From contig JADPYG010000088.1 of NCBI GenBank assembly GCA_017654735.1, positions 1,984,001 through 2,048,000 on the forward strand: a DNA stretch of 64,000 nt, written 5' to 3'. Positions 46,508 to 58,236 of the stretch are shown here, piece after piece (position 1 is the stretch's first letter; every line of letters begins with the position of its first letter). The position numbers and the translations under genes were made by a program. Under the pieces are notes generated by a model. That model worked only from the letters and a program-made list of their open reading frames with translations. It was not told where the DNA came from and made no database searches. The DNA comes from Vishniacozyma victoriae. Its lineage: Eukaryota; Basidiomycota; Tremellomycetes; Tremellales; Bulleribasidiaceae.

Positions 46508-47225
46508 AGTGAGTAGTCATAGGAGCCAAATAGCTCTGCGGTTGGATACTTGTATACGAATATCTCCGTCCACGGAAGTGTACGACTTCTTCGGCAGGTT
46601 ATCTGATTCTTGGACACGTCGGCAGAGCCTATACCCCGGATCTGCTTGGTTGGAGCTCAAGAGGTAAGCTCGGGCGCTCGGGGACTGGGCACCGGCATCG
46701 GCGCTTGGTGGGTACTAGTATTGGAGTTGAAGGGAAGCTGTACAGTGAGACTGTACCGAATGCGCTTTGAAGCTAATACCCTCGGTCACTTTTCATCTCT
46801 TACTCTTAGCGATTTGCAATGCCCACAGAAGAAATAGTTGATGGAGCGAGGGCCGAAGCAGTGCTCAGGAGATTACGCGTTACCTGCATAACAACCCAGC
46901 GAAGCACCGCACTATCAAAGTATGTACGGAAGTATGGAAGACTATGAAGTACACCAGAAGCCAAAATGCTGCCGAGTGTCGATTTTGCGTGGCTTTTGAT
47001 GGTCGAATGATCTGAGGTGGGCTAACACTGTCTTTGTAGTGTGGGCGTATGCATGGAAAAAAGAAGGTGGTTTATGGTACGAAACAACGGGAAGGAGTCG
47101 AGGTCGAATGAGCGGGGTTGATTTACTTTCCCACGATATATTCACACCAAACCTAATCTACCCGTAACTCACTTTTCCCCTTACCATATACCATCCAGTG
47201 ACCACTATACCAACTACACACCACA
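46508..47225. promoter_or_regulatory. Divergent region upstream of the PhyH and complex I subunit genes
   Basis: A 718-base gap between divergent starts. The 80 bases before 47226 are AC/CT-rich (CTCACTTTTCCCCTTACC, ACCACTATACCAACTACAC), like other leaders in the window. The open frame 46610-46837 (plus) has no recognisable content. No further gene seen. Confidence 0.4.
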
Positions 47226-47581
47226 ATGTCATCCACAGCAATCCCAGGACAACCAACAATCGAAGATTACAGACGTAAGTACACAATTCCGTTGAAATTA
47301 ATGCCTAGCTGACACTCCCAAGGCACACTAAAAGCCCGCGAAGAACACGTTAGGGAATCATGGATTAAAGCTATGGAAGCTAGGATAGTCCGTGGGGAAT
47401 TGCAGAAATGTTACAGGGGAGAGGGAGTCAACCAGCTGCAAAACTGTAAAGAGTTGGCAGAGAGGTATGCTAGTATGATTAGGGAAAACAAGGTATGTCG
47501 CTTTTCGGTGTTGGCTAATTTGGAAGAGACAGTCGCTGATGAGTACAGATCAAGGGGTTCACGGTCATTGATACTGAGTAG
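47226..47581 (+). CDS. NADH:ubiquinone oxidoreductase PDSW-type small subunit (NDUFB10-like)
   Basis: Three exons (47226-47274, 47323-47492, 47549-47581) give 83 residues. The core EEHVRESWIKAMEARIVRGE, KCYRGEGVNQLQNCKELAERY and the end ENKIKGFTVIDTE match the fungal '12 kDa' accessory subunit of mitochondrial complex I (human NDUFB10/PDSW). That family has the pattern IREQWV-M-RLVRxE-KCYRxEGVNH-C, with paired Cys that form disulfides in the intermembrane space. The region without family similarity is only the first ~17 residues. Both introns are short GT-AG with CTGAC/CTGAT branch sites. It was small enough to be easily missed, but the conserved block is strong. Confidence 0.85.
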
Positions 47582-48052
47582 ATGGAATTTGCGGGTAGCA
47601 GAAGGGAGAGGCATGGTAGAGTGGGATGATGGGATGATGTATTATATGGCATACACACCTTCGCTGGTATCCCAAATACTTACCTGTAACCACCACCCCT
47701 TCATCGCATTCCATCATTTACGACAACATATCGCACTTGTTCCATCGCACCTGACTGGGCTAGGTCCACAAGGTCAATTGGAATATGGTCTAGACGAGCC
47801 CGCATGACCCCTGCAGCCCTTCAATCTGAAGTGGTGCATCTCACATCACTCTGCATTCCATATTCAACGCAATATCAATATCCTCGCGCTAACAGCTACA
47901 TCCAAGCTATCTCTTAAACATCGACACACTCGTGAATTGCCTTGTAAGCTATTGGTACAATCTGCACATCATATACATCGTTCAGAGTCACTAGCTCGTA
48001 CATCCTTGCTCCTGTTTACAACGTTCAACCCGGACTCAACTCCTCACTTCGC
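47582..48052. other. Convergent intergenic region
   Basis: A 471-base gap between the 3' ends of the complex I subunit gene and MEMO1. The plus frame stays open to 47807 past the preceding exon, but that is read-through without family resemblance. Nothing else seen. Confidence 0.4.
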
Positions 48053-49601
48053 CTACGCCTTGGGCCTCAGCACACCACTAACGTAACTAACACTACTATC
48101 CCCCGCACTCTCACATTTCGAACTCTGCTCATACCTCACGAACACGAATTCGTAATCATCCTTCCCATCTTTCTTGGCGATATGAGCGAGCATTTGCAGT
48201 AAGACGGTGATAGGATTTCGTCCACAGATCGTATTCTTCCATCAGCCCTCATGTCCCTTGGAAACACGTGACTCACCTTGGTAGTAGCTAGATACGCTTC
48301 CCATTTCTCCACCGCCCCCTCGGATCCAGGGGTACGAAGGAGATCCATACCTTCATGATCCATATACTCTATACTTCTCCAGATCGGCGTTTCCGCCTTA
48401 CTAACAGAAGTAGAGAACCTCTTTACCATCTCTGGAGGCTCAAATGCTGCGGATTGAGTATGTGGGTTCACGGGAGGAACGGGGTTTGGAGTAGGTGGTG
48501 GATTGGGGTAATAAGGTGTACAGTTGAATCTTGTCCCCCTATACCGTCAATTACGTTGATGTGAGAGAGAAGGGATGGCTTGCCAATGACAAAAGTCTGA
48601 CGAGATTATGAAATACGTTCCTGGATCGTTGAAATATGGTTCGAGAACTGTAACAAGCTGAGCCCCTTGTTGAGCAGAAGCCTGCCCAACAAGAATAGGG
48701 ACAAGTCGGAGATCTTCTTGCCTTCCATCAGCCAATACAAACAGGGGAACTCACTTTCTGAATATATGTCGGATATAAGGAAGATGCATCTCCAGAGAAT
48801 GTTCATCCTCATCCACATCGGAAGTCATTCGAGTGAATAAGCCAGTCTTATCTAGATCCTTGATTGCTGCTTGTTAGCTTTGGCTGTGCACGATGAAAGG
48901 CAGAGACATACTGTCGAGGCAGAGGGAGATGTCACCTAGGGGCGTAGCGTATTTTGCGAACGACGAAAGAGCGACTCCTGGGAGATATGCATGATGCGAT
49001 GGACCAAGGAGGAAGACCCTCTTGCTACCAGCATCAGCATGATCCTTCCTTCCCAAGCAATCGAGAACGACACACAGACGTCTGGACAGACGCCTGGTCT
49101 TGATGGAGAAGAAAATGACAAAGACTCACATCTTCTCGACGGGGATAGAGGCATAAGCCCAGGCAGCAGTAGGTCCAGAATAACTATATCCAGCGTGTCT
49201 ATCAATTATCAGTGCTTCTCATGTACGTCCTTATCTTCTCCTCTTATGGCCGTATAGCCATGAGGACCGGGAAGGAATTAAACTCACGGTGCGATGATAG
49301 CCTTCGAGTTGGGGATTGGGGGTTCGTATCCTAAATCAGGTAATGGAGTGACTTTAGCTAAGTTCTTGGAGAGCTCATTGGCCAGCTTTGAGGCTATGAG
49401 TCAGCTTCACGTTCACTCTCATCATGACATGTACGGAGGGTTGTCGAAGACGGAATGATCATGCATAGGGAAGGGGATATGGTGATCAGGTGCAGAAGAG
49501 ACGGACCTGATGAAGTGTACCAGCTCCCTGCATGAGTCGCTTCTCTTATCCTATCCATCAGCCACACTCAACGAAGGGCAGGAATGAGCCTACCCAGACA
49601 T
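48053..49601 (-). CDS. MHO1: MEMO1 family protein
   Basis: Exon 1 is only ATGTCTGG (49601-49594), spliced to [14 protein letters not shown], the diagnostic MEMO start. It continues [60 protein letters not shown] and [11 protein letters not shown], closing with [14 protein letters not shown] and LRPKA. MEMO1 (mediator of ErbB2-driven motility; yeast YJR008W) has a fold related to nonheme iron dioxygenases. The conserved metal-site residues I can see are the His in PHAGYSY, the His pair in GPSHHAYL and the Cys/His in DFCHW. Published proposals link MEMO1 to iron/copper handling and redox control. The short-exon start is supported because reading intron-free gives an immediate stop. Cytosolic. 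Confidence 0.9.
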
Positions 49602-49903
49602 GTTAATTTCGTTGCTTGCGATGTCGGTAAGTTAGTTGACAACGTCTGAATTCGGTCACATAAGCTCAAGGAGGTGCGTTATCGGGCTGGCCCCGCGTTG
49701 TATGACGTTATCTATCTCTGTAGCCGAAATGCAATTCTGGCTGTGACTTGAGACTTAATGAGATGACATATAGCACAGATACATTGCGCTAACATTGACT
49801 ACGTGATCATACCCTAGTCGACAATTACTCGTACTTTCACCTCACTCTGTACCAATTCTGCTTTGCACTTGTCCTAGCCATCATCCCTCTCAACCTGTCA
49901 GGC
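49602..49903. promoter_or_regulatory. Gap between CWC22 3' end and MEMO1 start
   Basis: 302 bases between two minus-strand genes, holding the MEMO1 promoter and CWC22 3' UTR. No motif seen. Confidence 0.35.
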
Positions 49904-52636
49904 CTAACGCCTCCTTGGGGGGGTACCACTCTCCTTCCTGCGCCTAGGCGGTGACCGTGATGGAGAGTCGGAATACCTCCTCCGCCTGGGTGGTGGAGAT
50001 CTATCATCCCTCGGCAAAGGTGCTCGGCGGGGAGGTGATCGATCATCTCGACCAGGAGGGGGCGCACGACGAGGAGGAGATCGGTCGTCCCTTGGTAAAG
50101 GAGCTCGTCGAGGTGGTGATCGATCATCCCTAGGTAAAGGTGCACGATGGGGAGGTGATCGGTCATCCCTGGCGGGGGGAGGGGCACGTCGAGGAGGTGA
50201 ATCATCAGAATACCTCCTTACTCGGCGAGGTGGGGATGCGCGTCGTGGAGGCGAATCTTTACGTGCTGGTGGTGAGACGGACCTCTTTCTTGGAGGTGGC
50301 GATCGACGTCGTGGTGGTGAAGGTGATCGAGATTCACTAGTATACCTTCTTCTCCTCCTTGGTGGAGATCTGGAATCACTAGGGCTCCTCCTTGGTTTCC
50401 TCCTCCTGCCATCATCTGAATCCGAATCTGAATCACTTGAGGAGCTGAGATCGGAGCTGGAAATATCACTTGATGAATCGCTATCCGAGCTGGACTCTGC
50501 TTCTTTAAGAGCAGCATGTTGAGCAGCCAACATTTTAGGTGCGTTTTGTAACCAAGTTCTCATGTCTTCTGTGACTTTACCCATTCCAATGGACGTAAAG
50601 TAATTGATTGCGAATCGAGTATTCTTGGGGTTATCGGTAGGGAACATTCCTGCGAAAGCGGGTCTCATATCGGGAGTCCTGAATCGTTCAACCATTTTCG
50701 CAACACCCATTTCCTCAATCATTTCCTGCATGAGGATCTTGACAAAGATTCGGGATGATGAAGTCGTTTCTTCTTCATTCATGTGAACGACATGAAGGAC
50801 TGCCCAAGAAATACCATCAGATGCGAGAAGGTGACCAAAGAATCGACCAATGTTTCGAAGCTTGTTAGTCTCGTATCGATGGATCGTGTCGTAGTATTTC
50901 TGGAATGCTTCTTGAAAGTTCTCCGTCCAGACTCGGTTGAGTTTACAAAATCGTTCTCCGATGAGACCGTAGAATTGAGAGTATGATCGTTCCTGCGAGC
51001 AACACTCGATGATCATATTGCACATTTCAATCTATGATCAGCTCGGGCGTCGCGAGACTGCCAGCTGCTTACCTCTTTGCCTTCGGGGATGTTGATCTTC
51101 ATGAGCTTATGAACCGCTTCTTCAAAGTTGAGCTAGAAGTCAGTGAGTTTTCTCTCATAGATTGAAGGGATACTCACCGAGTTCATGATAGTCAAATAGA
51201 TTGTCCTCCTGAGATTGATCAAATTCGTTTCGGTCATATCCACAATTCCCTCCTTCTCGGGCGCAATAGCCTCGTCATCCGAATCATCCGAGTCCTCTTC
51301 ACTTCCAGACTCTCCACTTTCATCGTCCGAATCACCCAGAATCTCCTTCTTGATCTCATTATATCGTTCCTCATTCTCCAAGAATTTGGGGTCCACCTTG
51401 AAAAGATCTAGGTGTTAGCTTGTTTCAATCGGTAATGAAAGCAATAGCTCACTCAATCCCTCCTGTACTTGAAGCTGATCATCAAGTGTAACTCGATGTG
51501 TAATCTGCTCCTCTTCCTCCACCAAATCCAATCCTTCAGGAACAGAAGGATTGTCCTTGTACCTATCTTTCCTAACCTGGAAAAGTACTTCAATCATGTA
51601 CTGACACCTCTTACTAATCGCTCCTTCATGCAGTACGGCCCTAAATCGCTCAAAGACGGTATTGTTGGCTTTTGGGCTGTTTTCAGCTAAGAAAAGGCCG
51701 ACTTCCTTCATGAACCCAACGGCTACTTCGATGGAATCGTCGGTAGGTCTGTCGAGGCAGAGGAGGAGGATTTGGAGTGCGACAATCTCGTGTGCGACGT
51801 ATTGATTGCACAAGTGCGCGATGAAGGTTGATGTGGCGTGGCAGACGATCTAGACGTCAGCTCTGCTTTCATATGCCAAGCCTCGATAGCTTACCTTGTC
51901 ATTACGCTTGTAGGCACGTCGGAATTGACTGATGAGCCTGATCAAGACTAACTCTCCAACTTGAGGCAGCTTGGTGTTGACAATAGCGACAAGGGCGGCG
52001 AATACCGGTGTGAAAGGTAACGAAGAAGCCTGGGCACGCATGACGGATCGACTAAACAGTCCTTTTCCACGAATCAAGTTCTCGCCAAATAGCTCGGGTA
52101 CGACGTGTTTGATATTCGACACATTGACCTACTCGTCAGTTTCTACCTCGAATTATTATGGAAGAACAACGTACCTTATTGATCATACCATTTATACTCT
52201 TTCTCAAGGCGTCCCAGCTCAACCTCTGATATTCCGCACTAGTCTTATCCTTCGCCGCCTCCGCCTGCATAGCCCTCAATCTCGCAGGGGGGATATAAGC
52301 ACCTCCAGTTCTCGTCCCCAACATCTTGGTGAATTCCGCTTTGGCAGCTGCATCCTTATCCTGCTCTGAGACCTTTGAGACTGTTCCATTTCCGCTCGAG
52401 GGGATAGCTTCGCCATTCGGTCTTGAGGGGGAGATGGAACGACGTCTTCGGGATGGAGGGGATGGAGAGCGATCACGGGGGACGGGTGTTAGGGATCTAT
52501 TGATTAGCACAGTTGTATATTGAACAAGAATATATATAACTTGCCGTTTCCTTTTAGATGGACCATCTGGACTTGGACTTCTCGACGCGGCTCCATGAGG
52601 AGACGGCGAGCGGGATATCGAAGGAGACCTAGGCAT
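49904..52636 (-). CDS. CWC22: Pre-mRNA-splicing factor CWC22
   Basis: A multi-exon gene for the spliceosomal protein Cwc22, which is needed for the first catalytic step and, in other organisms, recruits eIF4A3 for exon-junction complex deposition. The N-terminus is a short RS-type segment ([15 protein letters not shown]). The MIF4G domain follows, with [51 protein letters not shown] and [19 protein letters not shown]. After an acidic linker ([20 protein letters not shown]), the MA3 domain contains [37 protein letters not shown] and [20 protein letters not shown] very long C-terminal RS/RD tail holds 13-14-residue repeats and ends GTPPRRR. The C-terminal tail is longer than in yeast and typical of metazoan/basidiomycete forms. 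Confidence 0.94.
49995..50190. repeat. Tandem 39-42-bp repeats coding [15 protein letters not shown] units
   Basis: At least four tandem copies of a 13-14-codon unit, [13 protein letters not shown] and variants, in the CWC22 C-terminal tail. Units differ by single substitutions and one GR insertion, consistent with recent unit duplication. Confidence 0.85.
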
Positions 52637-52891
52637 GTTGACTTGCTGGTCGCTGTACCAGTGGCCAATGCTCGGAGTAGGTTGATAGAAATGTATGTAT
52701 AGTGTCTTTAGTCCTCTCTGTAGTTCAAGTAGAAACAAGGATAAGAGGTAGGAATGTTTAAGCTACTCCTCTTCCCAGGCATGCCTAATCCTCTCACAGG
52801 ATAGGCACCAGACGTTATGACCTCCACCCCCCACCTCACCTTTCAATGACCGGCAAATACAAAGTATCAACCACCATATACACATAAGCAA

Positions 52892-54775
52892 TGCCAGGAC
52901 AAACTCAACAAGAAACACAGGATGCCTGGACAGCTTTAGCTCCCAAGATTCAAAAGGCAGCCGACGACTACCCGAAGTCAGAGGGGCTCACTTATGCTTA
53001 TGGTACCGCTGGATTTAGGATGAAGTGAGTGTTCTGTTCCACGTTGACAAAGGGGGTCAGCTGATGGAAAGTGCTTCCAAGTTACCTTGTGTGATGTTTC
53101 GAACTGCCCTACTCGCTGTATTGAGGTCTAAGAAATTCCATGGAGAGACTATTGGAATTATGATTACTGCTTCGCACAACCCTGCTATTGTACGTCCGCG
53201 TCCGTGGTGAATAGTCAAGGCACTAATGACAGGACAACGGGGTCAAGATAGTCGACCCAAGTGGAGATATGCTCGAGCAATCATGGGAAGCCCACGCAAC
53301 CGCACTAGCCAACAGCCCTACATCCGAAAGCCTCGCTGCCGACTTTCAATCAATAGCAGAACAAACTAGGGTCTCGATGCATCACCCAGCTTCTATCGTT
53401 TTCGCCCGTGATACTCGTCCTTCTGGGGTGGAATTGACGGATGCTTTGAAAGCTGGATTGGCTGCTTTTGGGGATATCAAGATCGTTGATTTGGGAATTA
53501 CGACCACTCCTGTTTTACATTATGTTGTCAGTGCGACCAATGATAGGACTGGGTTAGTGGGTGAGCCAACCATTGAGGGATATTTGGGGAAGCTGGTTAA
53601 GGCGTTCAACAATGCCGTCGTACGTCCTCGAATCAGTCATGTGAATACGTGCTGATAAGCAGAAAAAGCAAGAACCCCTGCCCAAACTTTATGTCGACTG
53701 CGCGAACGGAGTAGGTATCAACGCTCTCTCTACATTCACCAAACTTCTAGGCGACAGACTCCCAATCGAAGCACTCAACACCAACACAGACGATCCGGCA
53801 GTCCTCAACTCCCAGTGCGGTGCAGACTACGTCAAGACGAAACAAGCACTACCACCTTCAGTCGAAGCCGCTGGATACCTACAACAACCAGGAACGAGGG
53901 GATGTAGTTTCGACGGAGATGCCGACAGGATCGTCTACTACTACTTGAAGAACGGCAAGCAATTTAGGCTACTGGATGGAGACAAGATTGCGGTTTTGGT
54001 GACGATGTTTTTGGGGGATTTGGTAGAGAGGTTGCAGATGAAGGAGGATGACAAGATCAAGGTTGGGGTTGTTCAGACTGCCTATGCCAATGGCAGTTCC
54101 AGCAAGTACCTCCGAAACGTATGTACCCCCTTCACTCCGGATCTGTGTATGCTGACAGCCAGCGAGGCATCAAGGTCAGCTGCGTCCCCACCGGTGTCAA
54201 GCACCTTCATCACGCAGCACGACACTTCGACATTGGAGTCTACTTTGAAGCCAACGGACACGGAACTGTCCTCTTCTCTCAAGACTGCTTGGCACGAGTC
54301 CGAAACCTCGACCCGGCCACTCCAGATGCTGCCAATGCCGCCAAACAACTCCTAGCCTTCTCCGAATTAATCAATCAATCCGTCGGCGATGCTCTTTCCG
54401 ATATGCTCATGGTGGAAGCTATCTTGGCTCTACGTAATTGGGGTCCAGCAGAGTGGGATGGAGCATACGAAGATCTACCCAACCGACTTGTCAAAGTTGA
54501 AGTTGCGGACCGAAATATCTTCCTCACTACCGATGCCGAGAGGAAATTGACCAGTCCTGAGGGATTGCAAAAGAGGATTGATGATGAAGTCAACAAGATT
54601 GATTTGGGCAGGGCGTTCGTCAGGCCGAGTGGAACGGAGGATTGTGTCAGGGTATATGCCGAGGCTGGAACTGTGCCCAACGCCGATGGTAAGTCTAAGT
54701 GTATGTGAAGTACGAAGCTGACAATTAGCTCTCGCCAGCAAAATCACTGCCCTAGTCAAATCTGCCAGTGGGTAG
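52892..54775 (+). CDS. PCM1: Phosphoacetylglucosamine mutase
   Basis: A multi-exon gene for N-acetylglucosamine-phosphate mutase (AGM1/PCM1). It interconverts GlcNAc-6-P and GlcNAc-1-P on the way to UDP-GlcNAc for chitin, N-glycans and GPI anchors. Motifs: TYAYGTAGFRMNASKLP near the N-terminus, the phosphoserine loop MITASHNPAIDNGVKIVDPSG, ARDTRPSG, the metal loop FDGDADRIVYYY, sugar-binding VPTGVKHLHH and YFEANGHGTVLFS, and the phosphate-binding VRPSGTEDCVRVYAEA. All catalytic elements are intact. It ends KSASG at 54775. It is divergent from CWC22 by 255 bases and convergent with SND2. Cytosolic, about 530-540 residues, normal for the family. Confidence 0.94.
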
Positions 54776-54879
54776 GTGTGACCATTCCCATCTATCGGCG
54801 ATCTTTACGCCTAGATTTCGTTTTCATTTTCAAAACATTACGAGACACGAAATGCATTGTATCTATTCTATTCTATCAT

Positions 54880-55614
54880 CTACTTTCTCTGAACCTGTTG
54901 TATCCGTTTATCACCCTTCTCCATCCTAGCCCTCAATTTAGCTTGTTTGCGCGATTCGGCTTTTTCTTCCGGTTGATCTGGTGCTTGTCCGGGAGCACCC
55001 TGCTGCTGTTTGGGCCCAAAGAGGGAAGGTAGGAACATTCCGAGGAAAGGTCGGACTACATTGAATAGTTTGTACATGCCGAATCCGGGGATCTGGGATC
55101 TTAGTATATTCACTCTATTTAAGACGGGGACTGACGAGGAGTAGTAACCACCAGACTTTGTTTCCTAGCAATGCACTTCCAAGAGCACAGATCCAAGTCA
55201 TATAAATTCTACTTATCAGTACTTTACTCATGACCAATGAGAATGGACTGACAGATCCCAAGCAAGTTCAATAACACCCTTGCCATTCAAATCATCTCCA
55301 ACCTTGATATCCCCTCCCTGTCGAGTTGGCGTTCCGATAGTAACGAACCATCTCCAAACAAAGATTGACGCAGAGGTTGATAGGAGGTAGAGGATAAATG
55401 GGAATATCCGCGGGAAGAATGGTCGGTTGGAGATTAAGGAGATTAGGAATCTTAATATCCATGTTCCAGACTGTTCGTTAGCACCCTGTCTTAAACCTCA
55501 ATCAAGAAAGAAATGGGGAAGGGCACTGACATTGACTACCAGTAGACCTAGCTGAAGATTCCTCAAAGCCTGCTCATTGGATGCTGCTATACGTTTAGTT
55601 GATGCATTAGCCAT
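54880..55614 (-). CDS. SND2: SRP-independent ER targeting protein SND2 / TMEM208 family
   Basis: Four exons: MANASTKRIAASNEQALRNL with an N-terminal helix, SGTWILRFLISLISNRPFFP, ILYLLSTSASIFVWRWFVTIGTP, IVWLTWICALGSALLGNKVWWLLLV, and IPGFGMYKLFNVVRPFLGMFLP. The last leads into a charged Lys/Gln tail (QAKLRARMEKGDKR). This is the TMEM208/SND2 pattern of several ER membrane helices and a basic C-terminus. SND2 cooperates with SND1 and SND3 to target proteins with downstream signals to the ER without SRP. The introns fall at family-typical points between helices. Length about 180 residues fits. Confidence 0.85.
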
Positions 55615-56083
55615 AGTGATATGTGCTAGATACTAGGTGTGATGTAGGAAAGAGGTGGAGGTAACTACCTTAGTTTGAGCCCATTAGACAGTTCTCGGCC
55701 TTGACCGACCGAATTTGATTCCGGCGGAGCGGTGTTGCACCTCTGCTCTAAGTTACTCATTACTACAACTCTATTTCACCTTTGTTTTTCTTCAACAATC
55801 TCTACTTACCCTATTGTCTCGGGAGATCTATACATCTCACAATAGTAGTGATGGGCAAGGTACCGGCGTTATACAATGCAGGTCACGTGAATGAATTGAA
55901 CGAGTCGGAATTGGTGACGAGGATGAAACATCCTATGAGCACAACAGCGGGAAGGGGTTGGGGTGGGATATTTAATCATCGCAGTTTGATCTCTAATCCG
56001 TCTTCATTCACAACTCATCATATCTCTCATACACTCTTACCTTTCAAATTTTATTAAATCTCTACCCATACTTCATATACACA
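55615..56083. promoter_or_regulatory. Divergent region, SND2 and Ala-rich protein gene
   Basis: A 469-base gap between divergent starts. A small plus-strand open frame (55852-56057, MGKVPALYNAGHVNEL) ends 26 bases before the next ATG. It could be an upstream open reading frame but has no recognisable content. ATATTTAA around 55968-55975 might be TATA-like. Confidence 0.4.
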
Positions 56084-56619
56084 ATGTCTGCTTTCAACCC
56101 TACTATCTCTACCTCCTCGAACACTACCGCGCCTCTCACCCTTTCGGAGTCCTTCAGGATCTTTGACGAGGATATGAAGCGAAAAGTGAGTTCCTTCTCT
56201 ATCCCACTCCTCTGTCCTTGAATATCGCTAATGTCCAGCGTGGTCCTCTGCAGATCATCAACCCCAAGACCGGGGCACCTATCGAGGCGTATACCGCATA
56301 CGTCGCTCAGCTCGCAGCAGCCAAGGAAGCTGAAAAAGCCGCTCTTGAGGCTTATATCAACCGCAAGCCTGTGGTCGTTACAATTACCGCTCCCCCCTCC
56401 CCATTTTTTACTCGATGGGCTACCCCCGCCGAGTCGTTCCCCGCAGCCAAAGCCGCCCGTGCTAAAGCCGTTGAGCTGTCTGCCCAAGCTCAAAGGAGGA
56501 GGGCTGCTTTCGCGGCCATTGAGCGAGCACAGGATGAGAGGAGGGCGAGGGAGGCGGCCGAGGCAGAGAAGGAGGACGAACAGAATGCTGCTTTGATGAA
56601 GCTACTAGGATGTGAGTAG
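56084..56619 (+). CDS. Small Ala/Lys-rich hypothetical protein
   Basis: Two exons: MSAFNPTISTSSNTTAPLTL then ESFRIFDEDMKRK, joined after a GTGAGT-to-GTCCAG intron to RGPLQIINPKTGAPIEAYTA. The rest is an Ala/Lys/Glu-rich helical segment (AAKEAEKAALEAYI, ARAKAVELSAQAQRRRAAFA, EREERRAREAAEAE-like), ending MKLLGCE at 56619. I do not recognise it. The N-terminal region through INPKTGAPI could be a short conserved motif, and the remainder would form a coiled or single long helix. The pyrimidine-rich leader before the ATG and in-frame splicing argue that it is real. Confidence 0.6.
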
Positions 56620-56952
56620 TCGCAGAGGTGGACATCGAGATGGATGGAGGATCGTATATAGTAAATCAAAACAACCCAAAAACATGCTTAAAATTCAAAA
56701 CCCTTTAAAAAATAGAAAACACAAAACCCTACGTAGTTGATCTTTCTCGTAGTATCTTCATTAGTTCATAGTACTACTGTGGTAATTACATAGTTGCTAT
56801 GCTCTTATGCAATACTTAGTCTCTTCACCTCCTCTATGCCCAGATATGATGTCCGCCCTAGCTGATAACGCGTCAGGTCCAAGTAGAGTACAGTACATCT
56901 CATCATACATATATTACATAGTATACTAAATCGCAATTCCCCCTTGCACCCA
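56620..56952. other. A-rich convergent intergenic region
   Basis: 333 bases between the 3' ends of the Ala-rich protein gene and IMP4, with A-rich stretches (AACCCAAAAACATGC, CCTTTAAAAAATAGAAAAC) consistent with 3' UTR/polyadenylation context. No gene seen. Confidence 0.4.
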
Positions 56953-57997
56953 CTACAGCTGGTTCTTCTTCTTTGCCGTACGCATGAATGGTCTATATAG
57001 CCATTCGATATCTGCCTCTTTCTGATCCAGAGTTCCTTGTCGAATCTCATATGGTTTGGCCTCGAACCTGGGCCCGACCTCAGCCAGCTGAACATCCTTG
57101 TGTGATGTCTTTGCAAACACATGGTGACTGTCTTGTCAGTCTCAAGATCACCAACACCACTGTAAGGGGACGTACCGGAAAGAAATAAAGTCATCCGCGT
57201 TGGCAAACGTCATGACACGCTTAGCATCATCTTTAGGAACAGGAAACAAAGCTCCTAAAATCCCCTTGACCCTATCTCCAAGTTTACTTCCAAATCCTTC
57301 AAAAATCAAATGTGGGTATTGCTCCGATACCGTACTATCCGCATTTGAACTGACATCGTGTCGGAGTGTGACGTTTGATAATGTCATTGATAATGTTGGG
57401 CCGTGTGGGAGATGAGAGACAATGAGAGCATCGGGGACACCTCTTGTTTCGTGGATTAGGATTAAGTCGGTCATGTTTTGAGCGAGGCATGTTTGGAGGA
57501 GATCTTTCAAGACTGTATTTCCTCGATTCAGACGGATAGAGTTGGGAAATACTAGACGTAGTTCCTTCTATTCAGCTTCACCGCAAAAGAAAGGGTCCTA
57601 GAAAGCATACCTTTGAGAACTGTAGTAAACGGGATGAAGGTGAACGTGATGTCGTAATAACAATCTTTGGATCATAAGTCCCAACTTTAGCATACTCATC
57701 ATCAATATGTCCAGGATCTATCATCAGTCCCCTACCCCACTACATCCAATAGACTTACCTCGTTGAGCTTCATCCAAAACTAGATCCTTGCCTCCTAGCT
57801 CTTTTGCCTCTTTTCTCAGTTCAGTCGGTAATTGTTTTCCCTGTGCTACTAGATCTTTGATAGTTAGTTTACGCTGGTAGATTGCTTGTTCTTGAGATGC
57901 TATAGATTTGCGGTGGATATACTCGCGACGTTCACGGGTTTGGCGGCGGAGCTGTATGTTAGTTGAGCTCTATGTCTCGTGGGGCCTCTCGTACCAT
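56953..57997 (-). CDS. IMP4: U3 snoRNP protein IMP4
   Basis: A multi-exon gene for the Brix-domain protein Imp4, part of the U3 snoRNP that processes 18S rRNA precursor in the nucleolus. Coding exon 1 is just the ATG (57997-57995); a 43-nt intron follows and exon 2 begins LRRQTRERREYIHRKS, the family's N-terminus. Later blocks: LPTELRKEAKELGG, DDEYAKVGTYDPKIVITTSR, SSRLLQFSKELRLVFPNS, NMTDLILIHETRGVPDALIVSHLPHGPT, LFPVPKDDAKRVMTFANADDFISFR, and near the end HKDVQLAEVGPRFEAKPYEI and ADIEWLYRPFMRTAKKKNQL. The SHLPHGPT Brix core and VGPRFE motif are clear. All conserved segments are in order. Confidence 0.93.
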
Positions 57998-58236
57998 TTT
58001 GGCAGATAGTACAGAGTTCTGAGCGGTTGTATGATGTATCTCCTGTCTAGGAGTGAGGACTGGGTAGATGTATGTATGCTTATAGTATAGGTTACAGGTC
58101 AACGATAGACATTAGAACATACATCAACCGGAAATTTTGATTCCGCTGATCTACTATGAGTGTTACGTAACTCAACCTGGACTATTGGGCACGAGCCTCA
58201 TGAACAACCTGTTGAAGATCTATAAACCACCTCAAG

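Noticed and set aside
47373..47807. 144-codon open frame extending past the complex I subunit gene
   Set aside because: It reads through an intron; the spliced form ends with the family-typical KIKG and a stop at 47581.
55852..56057. 68-codon open frame upstream of the Ala-rich gene as a separate gene
   Set aside because: No recognisable content and close to the next ATG. Kept only as a possible upstream open reading frame.
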